Origin: Hyphomonadaceae bacterium
Lineage (GTDB): Bacteria; Pseudomonadota; Alphaproteobacteria; Caulobacterales; Hyphomonadaceae
Direction of reading: 5' to 3'
Assembly (NCBI GenBank): GCA_028285145.1
Contig: JANQQC010000010.1
Location: 1-64,000, forward strand
DNA length: 64,000 bases
In this document: positions 57,299 to 64,000 of the stretch, piece after piece
How the letters are laid out: each line of letters begins with the position of its first letter
How positions within the stretch are numbered: position 1 is the stretch's first letter
The notes under the pieces: generated by a model
The model's input: the letters and a program-made list of their open reading frames with translations, nothing else
Databases searched by the model: none
Told to the model about the DNA's origin: nothing
Translations under genes and position numbers: made by a program

Positions 57299-58516
57299 TC
57301 AAACCAGTTCGGTCCGCACAGCAACCGGTTCATGCAACGTCCTGTGTACGGGGCATTTGTCGGCAATTTCGAGCAATCTGGCCCTTTGTTCCTCGCTTAA
57401 GTCACCTGTGAGGGTGATTTGTCGATCAAAGATGTCAACTTTCCGGCCGTCTTCGCAATGCTCGCAATCGTCCGCATAGTCCTTTTCGTGCGTTACGCGA
57501 ACTGCGACCGAGTTCAGCGGCCAATTCTTGCGATTCGCATACATGCGGATTGTCATTGAGGTGCAGGCTCCAAGACCTGCTGTGACATACTCATACGGAT
57601 CGGGCCCGCGCCCGCCGCCGCCAACCTCAACAGGCTCATCTGCGATAAACTGATGATCGCCGATCACAACGCGATTCTCATACCGACCAGCGCCGGTTTC
57701 GGTAATGAGGACCTCACGACTGCCGCGTTCTTTCTGGATAGCATAATCGGCTCCAGCCTCGAAGATGTACCGCTCAGCCCATGTCGCGGTGACTTCTGCA
57801 ACATAGTTGGCGTCCTGTTCAGCGCTTAGCAGGTGATCAGCCGTATCGAGGCTCACGAAGCTCTTTGGGTGTTTGGCAGCTACGAAAAGACGGGTTGCAT
57901 TCTCAATGCCAACAATCTGATCGGTTGGTGCGTGGAATACGAGCAAGGGCTTGTTCAGCGCCGCCGCTGCGTCGCGCACCTTGGCCCCGCGGACATCCTC
58001 AATGAATTGCCGCTTGATCTTGAAAGGTCGGCCCGCCAACGAAACTTCAGCCTCGCCATTTTCCTCAATCTCATCCAGCCGGTCTTCGAACGCATTTAGA
58101 ACGTGATCAGCGTCACCCGGCGCTCCGATTGTGACGACCGCCTTAACAGTGTCAATTTGTGAGCCTGCCACGACAGCTGCCGCCCCGCCGAGGGAGTGAC
58201 CGATCAGCAGTTGCGGTCCGCCATGCGCCTCCTTCAACCATTCGGCCGCTGCCAGAAGATCCTGAATGTTTGTGGAGAAGTTTGTATTCGCAAAGTCACC
58301 TTCAGAGTGGCCAAGACCGGTAAAGTCAAAGCGCAACACGCCTATTCCGTGTTCAGCCAGTCGCCGCGCAATGCGTGTAGCGGCATGTATATCCTTGGAG
58401 CAGGAGAAGCAGTGGGCGAACAGCGCCCACGCTTTCGGCTCGGCGACTGGCGTATCAAGACGCGCGGCCAGCGCCTGACCATCTACGCCTTCAAATTCTA
58501 TTCTGTGCTGAGCCAT
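57299..58516 (-). CDS. Fused alpha/beta hydrolase-OsmC family protein
   Basis: The 405-residue protein has an alpha/beta hydrolase part (residues 1 to about 245, nucleophile in G-H-S-L-G-G near 104) joined to an OsmC part (about 270-400). The OsmC part holds two active cysteines in G-A-C-T-S-M-T and K-C-P-V-H-R-T-L. OsmC proteins remove organic hydroperoxides. The hydrolase part may act on fatty acyl esters or peroxides. The fusion is known elsewhere. Start set at ATG 58516, four bases after GGGGG. Confidence 0.92.
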   Translation of the reverse strand: MAQHRIEFEGVDGQALAARLDTPVAEPKAWALFAHCFSCSKDIHAATRIARRLAEHGIGVLRFDFTGLGHSEGDFANTNFSTNIQDLLAAAEWLKEAHGGPQLLIGHSLGGAAAVVAGSQIDTVKAVVTIGAPGDADHVLNAFEDRLDEIEENGEAEVSLAGRPFKIKRQFIEDVRGAKVRDAAAALNKPLLVFHAPTDQIVGIENATRLFVAAKHPKSFVSLDTADHLLSAEQDANYVAEVTATWAERYIFEAGADYAIQKERGSREVLITETGAGRYENRVVIGDHQFIADEPVEVGGGGRGPDPYEYVTAGLGACTSMTIRMYANRKNWPLNSVAVRVTHEKDYADDCEHCEDGRKVDIFDRQITLTGDLSEEQRARLLEIADKCPVHRTLHEPVAVRTELV

Positions 58517-58573
58517 GCTGACCCCCTGTTCGGCTATCGCCATCGAGATGGGCCCATCACGACGGAATCTAAA

Positions 58574-58990
58574 TCACGGTTGAGTGCCCGCATCGTGATC
58601 GGGTTCGACCGGCGTGATCTCGCGAGTGTTCCGACGCCCGCGCAATAGCATCGCGATAACGCCACCCAGGGCCAGAAACGCAAATGGCAGAAGCCAAAGC
58701 AGCGTTCCGCCGATGCCTCTCGCAGGCGGACGGAACAAGGCATGCGCGCCGTAGCGCGCCTCGAACCAATCACGGACCTCATTATTTGTCGCGCCATCGG
58801 CAACCATCTCGCGAATGCGCGCCCGCATGTCCTCTGCGATTGGGGCGGCAGACTGAGACACCGGCTCATTCTCGCAGGCAACACAGCGGATTTCACGCAT
58901 CAAACCTTGCGCCCGCGCTTCAGCGTCCGGGTCGCTGAGCGGCTCAGACGTCATAAGCGCCAAGACGATGGCCGAACCGACCAACGTCAT
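58574..58990 (-). CDS. ccmH: Cytochrome c maturation protein CcmH (CycL)
   Basis: CcmH keeps the apocytochrome heme-site cysteines reduced. The 138-residue protein has a signal peptide/anchor, the R-C-V-A-C thiol motif near residue 37, and a C-terminal membrane helix (about 101-119) ending in an Arg-rich tail. It overlaps ccmF as ATGA. The N-terminal half is the periplasmic domain. Confidence 0.95.
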   Translation of the reverse strand: MTLVGSAIVLALMTSEPLSDPDAEARAQGLMREIRCVACENEPVSQSAAPIAEDMRARIREMVADGATNNEVRDWFEARYGAHALFRPPARGIGGTLLWLLPFAFLALGGVIAMLLRGRRNTREITPVEPDHDAGTQP

Positions 58991-60873
58991 GCGCGCCTCC
59001 GTCTTGGGATCATGGTCATGGCCGCACCGAGCGAAATTAGGATCACGCCAATATAGATCAAATCGATCAGCGGATTGAAGTACACTCTGAAGGTCCAGAC
59101 CTGACCCGTCTCCGTTCGCCGGAAGTCACCAAGCGCAGCGTAGAGATCGCCGCTGGGTGTCTTGTGTATCGCCGTCTCGGTTGTAGGCATCCGGGCTGCT
59201 GGATAGAAGCGCTTCTGCGGCGAGAGCATGGCCTCTTCATCGCCTCGGGTCGCGACGAGCGCAGCTTCATCCGCGTACCAGTTCGGACCTTCAATGCTGC
59301 GGACACTGTTGAGTGTCACGGTCCAGCCAGCCACTTCGGCGCTTTCACCAGTGGACAGAGCCAGAGTGCGTTCGAACCGCTCGGTCGTTTCGATCACAGC
59401 GCCGAACATGAATATGCCGATGCCGGCATGTGCGAGGCTCATGCCCCAGACACGCAGCGGAAGCCGAAACAGCCGGCCGGGTGTCTTGGCGCGCCGCCAG
59501 AGTTCAATCCCGGCCCCTGCGATAAGCCATATGCCCACAGCAATTCCAATAACGGCACCTGTTCGCAGATCCCAGACACCAAAGCCGAAGACACCAACAA
59601 CGGCCATTATTCCGGCGAAAGCGGCGGCCCATTGAACCCAGCCACGCCCTTCGGCATGTCCCCAGGACCAGGCCTGAACGACTGGCAGCATGATCAGCGC
59701 AAGTGTCATGATCGGCGCAAAGGTGAGGTTGAAGTAGGGCTCACCCACCGACATCTGCCAGCCAGCGGCCTCGGCCATGAGTGGAAACAATGTCCCCAAA
59801 AGGACCGTGAGGGTGGCCACGATGACAACGATGTTGTTCGCCATCAGCGCACCTTCCCGGCTCTTGAGCGCCCATGCCGCTCCGCCGGTGATAGAAGGTG
59901 CCCGAAACGCGAACAGTACCAGTGCAGCACCACCATAGATGCACAAACCGGCGAGCAGAAACGATCCACGCATAGGATCGACGGCGAATGCGTGGACGGA
60001 TGTCAGAATACCCGAGCGTACTAGGAACGCGCCGAGAATGGAGAAGCAGAATGCGAGCACGGCGAGCAATGCTGTCCATGCCGCGAAGCTCCCGCGTTTC
60101 TCTGTTACGATGACCGAATGCAGCAGCGCCGCGCCGATGAGCCAGGGCATGAAGCTCGCATTCTCGACAGGATCCCAAAACCACCAGCCGCCCCAGCCGA
60201 GCTCGTAATAGGCCCAGTAGGAACCCAGCATGATACCTATGGTCAGCGGCACAAACGCCGCCATCGACCAGCCCCGCGCAACCTTCGCCCATGTCTGGTC
60301 GATGCGCCCCTCAATCAGCCCTGCTGCCGCTAGCGCGAACACGAATGAATATCCAACATAGCCGAGGTAGAGCAGCGGCGGGTGGATCGCGAGCGCAGGG
60401 TCCTGCAGGAGCGGATTGAGGCTCGCCCCTTGCAGCGGTGGAACATCCAGTCTCGTGAACGGGCTAGATGCAAAAAGAAGGTAGACCAGCGCCCCGACAC
60501 CAATCAGGCCCTGAACCCCCAGTGCACGCGCTTCAAAGAGTGGCCGGTCCGTCCGCATAAGCCAGGCTCCGGCGGCTCCGAAGGCCGTCGTAACAAGACA
60601 CCAGAGGGCCATGGACCCCTCATGATTGCCCCATGTTCCAGCAATCTTGTAGAGGAACGGTTTCAGCGTGTGGGAATGGTTGGCAACAAGCGCTACCGAG
60701 AAGTCGGATCGCGCGAAGGCGACGATGATGGTCGCAAAGCCGATCGCCATGGTGGCGCACGACACAAGCGCCATCTGGCCAGCGAGATCGCGTTGACCTC
60801 TCAGGCCGAACCATCCCTGTGCGAGTGCAGCACCCAGCGCAAGGAATGCCGCAAAGTGACCAAGCTCGATCAC
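58987..60873 (-). CDS. ccmF: Cytochrome c maturation protein CcmF (CycK)
   Basis: CcmF is the integral membrane part of the heme lyase that attaches heme to apocytochrome c. The 628-residue protein has many membrane helices and the tryptophan-rich W-G-G-W-W-F-W-D-P-V-E-N motif near residue 227 used by heme-handling proteins. The neighbouring ccmE (4-base overlap) and ccmH fit the operon. CcmG is not present between them. Confidence 0.97.
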   Translation of the reverse strand: MIELGHFAAFLALGAALAQGWFGLRGQRDLAGQMALVSCATMAIGFATIIVAFARSDFSVALVANHSHTLKPFLYKIAGTWGNHEGSMALWCLVTTAFGAAGAWLMRTDRPLFEARALGVQGLIGVGALVYLLFASSPFTRLDVPPLQGASLNPLLQDPALAIHPPLLYLGYVGYSFVFALAAAGLIEGRIDQTWAKVARGWSMAAFVPLTIGIMLGSYWAYYELGWGGWWFWDPVENASFMPWLIGAALLHSVIVTEKRGSFAAWTALLAVLAFCFSILGAFLVRSGILTSVHAFAVDPMRGSFLLAGLCIYGGAALVLFAFRAPSITGGAAWALKSREGALMANNIVVIVATLTVLLGTLFPLMAEAAGWQMSVGEPYFNLTFAPIMTLALIMLPVVQAWSWGHAEGRGWVQWAAAFAGIMAVVGVFGFGVWDLRTGAVIGIAVGIWLIAGAGIELWRRAKTPGRLFRLPLRVWGMSLAHAGIGIFMFGAVIETTERFERTLALSTGESAEVAGWTVTLNSVRSIEGPNWYADEAALVATRGDEEAMLSPQKRFYPAARMPTTETAIHKTPSGDLYAALGDFRRTETGQVWTFRVYFNPLIDLIYIGVILISLGAAMTMIPRRRRA

Positions 60874-61295
60874 GAGGCGGGACCCTCAATACCCTTCAGT
60901 TCACGCGGGACGTAGTTCTCGTCATGCTTGGCCAGCAGATTGGTGGCTTCAAAGACGCCTTCACCATCGAACGTGCCGGTCGCCACGACGCCAGAAGCTT
61001 CCCGAAACAGATCGGGCGTGACGCCTTCATACCGCACCACAATCACATGTGGACTATCGTCGATCACCCGGAAGGTCATTTCTGCACCCTCACCGAAGGT
61101 GATCGATCCCGGTTCGACGAACCCGCCGACCTTGCCGCTGAGGCCAAGTTCAGGCCCGCCGCGCTCAGCAAGTTTTTCAGGCGTGTAGAACAGATCTGCA
61201 TTCAGCCGCAGGGCGAAGATTGCCAGTAGAGCAGCTGCGACGATCAAAACCGCCGCGACGCCTACCGTCCAAAGTCGTCTGGTTCGCGCTCTCAT
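60870..61295 (-). CDS. ccmE: Heme chaperone CcmE (CycJ)
   Basis: CcmE carries heme in the periplasm to CcmF. The 141-residue protein has a membrane anchor (about 8-30) and a beta-barrel domain. The heme-binding His is in L-L-A-K-H-D-E-N-Y near residue 124. It overlaps ccmF by four bases. Confidence 0.97.
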   Translation of the reverse strand: MRARTRRLWTVGVAAVLIVAAALLAIFALRLNADLFYTPEKLAERGGPELGLSGKVGGFVEPGSITFGEGAEMTFRVIDDSPHVIVVRYEGVTPDLFREASGVVATGTFDGEGVFEATNLLAKHDENYVPRELKGIEGPAS

Positions 61296-61337
61296 ACCGG
61301 CGATATAGGCTGATTATCGGCCGTTGTGGAGTGCGGC

Positions 61338-61904
61338 CTATTCTTCACCTTTAGCCGCAGAGATCCACGCGGCCAACATTTCAGCGCGAGGCCCCTCGAC
61401 CCTCTCCGCCAGCGCAGCCCATCGATTATCGGCCAAGGCTTCATTTCCCGCTTGCCAGTCGGCCAATCCAACCATGAACCCTGCTCGGATTTGGGTTGAA
61501 TCGAACCCATAGGCTCGCTCATAGAGCGACTGCGCTGTCGGCGTAATCTGGCCATCCTCCAATCGGACCAGAGTGTCGGCGAGCGCCAGATAAGCTGGAA
61601 CATAAGCTTCATCCCGGCGGAGCGCAGACTGATAGGCTCTCACCGCCTCGTCCTCGCGTCCTTGAGACCTCAAGAGCTCTCCAATGAAGAAGTGCGGTTC
61701 CGCGGCGTCCGGCTGTTCCTGCGTCAGAGATTCGAGGCGGGCGAGCGCTTCTGGAAACGTCATCTCGTCCGGACGTTTGGAGGCAATCTCAGCCACACGT
61801 GCGGCATAGGGTTGGTCAGCCATCAACGGCCGCCCCATGAACAGGTAGCCACCAATGGCGGCGGCTGCGAAAACAATGATTGTCAGAACATCAGAGCGCG
61901 TCAT
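61338..61904 (-). CDS. ccmI: Short CcmI-like TPR protein (CycH)
   Basis: CcmI holds apocytochrome c for the heme lyase. This product has only 188 residues: one N-terminal membrane helix (about 7-26) and a TPR region with repeats such as P-H-F-F-I-G-E-L-L-R-S-Q-G and A-Y-L-A-L-A-D-T-L-V-R-L. Full CcmI is nearly twice as long. The place, just before ccmE, and the topology support CcmI. It overlaps the upstream kinase gene as ATGA. Confidence 0.82.
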   Translation of the reverse strand: MTRSDVLTIIVFAAAAIGGYLFMGRPLMADQPYAARVAEIASKRPDEMTFPEALARLESLTQEQPDAAEPHFFIGELLRSQGREDEAVRAYQSALRRDEAYVPAYLALADTLVRLEDGQITPTAQSLYERAYGFDSTQIRAGFMVGLADWQAGNEALADNRWAALAERVEGPRAEMLAAWISAAKGEE

Positions 61905-63295
61905 GCGCGCGGCAATAGCAGACGAGCACGCAATCCGCCAAGATCGCCATCCGACAGTTCCAAACGACCAGAGTGGAGCTCAGCAAGTTCGTTCGCGATA
62001 TCGAGCCCGAGCCCCGAGCCCGGCTCTGTCTCATCCAGGCGGACCCCTCGCTTGAGGGCCGCCTCTCGCTCCGCCGGGGTCAGGCCGGGTCCATCGTCTT
62101 CGACATCAATTCGGAACATGCCGGCCTCGCCGTTTGCCATCGTCACCACCACGTGGCTCGAGGCCCACTTGCAGGCATTGTCCATGAGATTTCCGAGCAT
62201 CTCTTCAAAGTCCTGCTTTTCGCCGCGAAAGACCGGCGAGAGCGTGTCGGATCGCGATACCTCTACGCCCTTCTCCGCGAACAGCCGGTTCAACAGGCGG
62301 ACAAGGCCATCGACGACGGGCCCCGTCTCTGTCCGCGCGCCGAGCGCCTCTGCTCTTGCTGCGGCCTGCGCTCGCTTCAGGTAGTGCTCAACATTTTCCC
62401 TCATGGATTCTGTCTGCCGACGTACGACGCCTGCCAGCGGTGTCTCATTGTCCGATGCCTCGTTTCGAAGAACGGCCAATGGCGTCTTCAGGGCATGCGC
62501 AAGGTTTCCAACATGGGTTTGCGCACGTTGAACCACGGATCGATTATGGTCGAGCAACTTATTGAGTTCGAGGCTCAAGGGCTGCACTTCGGACGGATAG
62601 TCCGCCGAAAGTTGCGTCGCCCGCCCCTCCCGGATCTCCGCGATATCGGCCTCCACCCGCGCCAATGGTCTCAAAGCCACGCGGACACCAAACCACATGG
62701 CTGCCAGCACTCCAGCCGCCAGAGCGCCCATCGCGCCGACCAGCAACAGTGTGAAACGGCCCGCACTCTGGTCAGCCGCGCGCCGATCAGACGCGGCAAC
62801 CAACAAGACAGGATCGTCAATCTGATCGAGGATGATCGACTGTGCGGCCATCCTCAAAGGTTCTGCGTTGGGGCCCTCACCTCCCATCCGGTAAATCGTG
62901 CCGGGGTCCGCTAAAGGGCGCGCTGCATCGATGGGAGTCCATGGCACCGCTCCATCCCAAAGGCTTTGCGGCCGGAAGTCAGCGATGTACTCGCCATCTT
63001 CATTGGTTTGGACAATCGCCCAGTACTTTCCGGACAGAGGCGTTTGGTAGAGGGGGTCGGACGGCAAGGCATTGGCGCGATAGTCCAGCTCGCCGTCCTC
63101 TGAAACATCGACAGCTCTCGTAAGGGTGCGAAGCGTCCCGTCCAGTTCTTCATCTAGAAGCTGCAGGGTCTGGGCCCGATAGACGGCTGACAGCAGGAAA
63201 GCTCCGCCGATCAGCACAACCAGACTCCAGAGCGCCGCCCCTATAAGGAGGCGGCGCGCCAGTGACATTCCGGATCGGGGGGTCGGCTCGCTCAC
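61901..63295 (-). CDS. Sensor histidine kinase (FeuQ/PhoQ-like)
   Basis: The 464-residue kinase has two membrane segments (about residues 13-33 and 185-205), a periplasmic part between them, a HAMP region and HisKA with phospho-His in L-A-H-A-L-K-T-P-L near residue 265. ATPase motifs N-L-M-D-N-A-C-K-W, D-D-G-P-G-L and G-S-G-L-G-L-D follow. It probably signals through the regulator 13 bases upstream. GTG 63295 chosen as start; ATG 63268 is possible. Coupling to ccmI by ATGA is unusual for a kinase. Confidence 0.92.
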   Translation of the reverse strand: MSEPTPRSGMSLARRLLIGAALWSLVVLIGGAFLLSAVYRAQTLQLLDEELDGTLRTLTRAVDVSEDGELDYRANALPSDPLYQTPLSGKYWAIVQTNEDGEYIADFRPQSLWDGAVPWTPIDAARPLADPGTIYRMGGEGPNAEPLRMAAQSIILDQIDDPVLLVAASDRRAADQSAGRFTLLLVGAMGALAAGVLAAMWFGVRVALRPLARVEADIAEIREGRATQLSADYPSEVQPLSLELNKLLDHNRSVVQRAQTHVGNLAHALKTPLAVLRNEASDNETPLAGVVRRQTESMRENVEHYLKRAQAAARAEALGARTETGPVVDGLVRLLNRLFAEKGVEVSRSDTLSPVFRGEKQDFEEMLGNLMDNACKWASSHVVVTMANGEAGMFRIDVEDDGPGLTPAEREAALKRGVRLDETEPGSGLGLDIANELAELHSGRLELSDGDLGGLRARLLLPRA

Positions 63296-63308
63296 AGCGA
63301 CCGCTTTA

Positions 63309-63992
63309 TCAGCCCACGGTCTGCGCGTCTTCAGCAGGAACGACCAGCCGGTATCCAAGACCGCGCTCTGTCTGGATCCGCTCAGACCCGATCTTCTTGC
63401 GGAGCCGTCCGATGAACACTTCGATCGTATTCGAATCGCGATCGAAATCCTGATCGTAAATGTGCTCGACAAGCTCGGTGCGCGGCACAACGCGCCCCTG
63501 ATGATGCATCAAGTATGACAGGACCCGGTATTCATGCGCCGTGAGCTTCACCGGCTCACCATTCACCGTCGCCCGCGCGGCTCGCGTATCCACACGGAGA
63601 GCACCAGCCTCCAACGCGGCTGCCGAATGGCCCGCGGCCCGTCGCAGCAGAGCGCGCAGTCGTGCAAGCAACTCCTCGGTGTAAAACGGCTTGGTGAGAT
63701 AGTCGTCGGCACCCGCATCGAAACCGGCCACTTTCTCGCTCCAGCGATCACGAGCAGTAAGGATCATGACTGGGAAATCCTTGCCATCCTCGCGCCAGCG
63801 CTCAAGCACTGAAACACCATCCATTTTTGGCAGACCAAGATCGAGCACGACAGCATCGTAAGGCTCCGTGTCGCCAAGGAAGTGACCGTCTTCGCCATCT
63901 GCCGCCAGGTCAACGGCGTAGCCTGCATTCGTCAGGGCCTCGGCCAGCTGACGGCGCAGATCAGGTTCGTCTTCGACGATAAGAATTCTCAT
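63309..63992 (-). CDS. OmpR-type response regulator (FeuP/PhoP-like)
   Basis: The 227-residue protein has the receiver domain (E-D-E near the N terminus, phospho-Asp in V-V-L-D-L-G-L-P near residue 51, L-T-K-P-F near 101) and an OmpR winged helix (R-V-L-S-Y-L-M and D-R-D-S-N-T-I-E-V-F-I-G-R-L-R-K-K-I). FeuP/PhoP proteins match this sequence type. It leads the two-component/ccm operon, and its promoter must lie at or beyond the window's end. Confidence 0.94.
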   Translation of the reverse strand: MRILIVEDEPDLRRQLAEALTNAGYAVDLAADGEDGHFLGDTEPYDAVVLDLGLPKMDGVSVLERWREDGKDFPVMILTARDRWSEKVAGFDAGADDYLTKPFYTEELLARLRALLRRAAGHSAAALEAGALRVDTRAARATVNGEPVKLTAHEYRVLSYLMHHQGRVVPRTELVEHIYDQDFDRDSNTIEVFIGRLRKKIGSERIQTERGLGYRLVVPAEDAQTVG

Positions 63993-64000
63993 TGATTTAG

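Noticed and set aside
59164-60024. Long plus-strand open frame opposite ccmF
   Set aside because: Composition is Gly/His/Pro-rich without a fold, and ccmF is certain.

Overview
The window is a chromosomal segment of an alphaproteobacterium, most probably of the Hyphomonadaceae/Maricaulales type. The evidence is gene content and order: a ctaC-ctaD-ctaB-coxF-ctaG-coxC-SURF1-thrC string, an NDUFA12-type complex I subunit, a cysG-DUF2849-cysI-DUF934-cysH string, a response regulator/kinase pair fused to a ccmIEFH operon, and degP-two-component-glnE next to it. Genes are packed tightly with many ATGA or TGATG overlaps. No rRNA, tRNA, CRISPR array, insertion sequence or integrase was seen. No gene-free stretch exceeds 300 bases; the first 175 bases hold nothing I can name. 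The genus is not determinable by eye.

Layout. 0.2-2.9 kb: NfeD/SPFH membrane pair, a peroxiredoxin with its terminator, and an AlgH (YqgE) protein. 2.9-11.9 kb: a long minus-strand block for the aa3-type cytochrome c oxidase and its assembly factors, running on into threonine synthase, an acetyltransferase and an EAL phosphodiesterase. 12.1-18.8 kb: a TPR protein, TldD, and two peptidases with export signals (M17 and M3). 18.9-24.3 kb: thiS-thiG; aroQ-accB-accC-aat; and, facing them, NDUFA12-MlaD-DUF2155. 24.5-28.2 kb: a large protein that keeps only the C-terminal part of a B12-dependent ribonucleotide reductase, then an alpha/beta hydrolase and a DsbA-like isomerase. 28.2-33.3 kb: the sulfite-reduction operon, which contains a glutathione S-transferase gene. 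33.4-41.6 kb: LysR regulator, thymidine kinase, exported rhodanese, ferredoxin-NADP reductase, glycerol kinase, glycosyltransferase, MATE exporter and a two-gene lysis cassette (holin plus M15 endolysin). 41.7-48.9 kb: nitronate monooxygenase, both methylmalonyl-CoA mutase subunits, an amidase and a GFA-family protein. 48.9-50.8 kb: an envelope-stress type module of ECF sigma factor, membrane anti-sigma and Spy/CnrX-like sensor, preceded by a four-EF-hand protein. 50.9-64.0 kb: glnE, two complete two-component systems, DegP, a hydrolase-OsmC fusion and the cytochrome c maturation genes ccmI-E-F-H.

How the genes work together. Much of the window serves aerobic respiration and the cell envelope: the oxidase and its heme/copper assembly factors, cytochrome c maturation, a complex I accessory subunit, and several envelope-stress or signalling modules (DegP with a two-component pair, ECF/anti-sigma/Spy, EF-hand protein, SPFH/NfeD). 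A second theme is assimilation: siroheme synthesis, sulfite and adenylylsulfate reduction, propionyl-CoA/methylmalonyl-CoA metabolism, acetyl-CoA carboxylase and glutamine synthetase control. The less ordinary loci are the NrdJ-derived protein at 24.5-26.7 kb, the orphan holin/endolysin pair at 40.7-41.6 kb, the ECF/EF-hand neighbourhood at 48.9-50.8 kb, and the modified sulfite operon. I do not see an obvious defence island or a clearly new multi-gene system.
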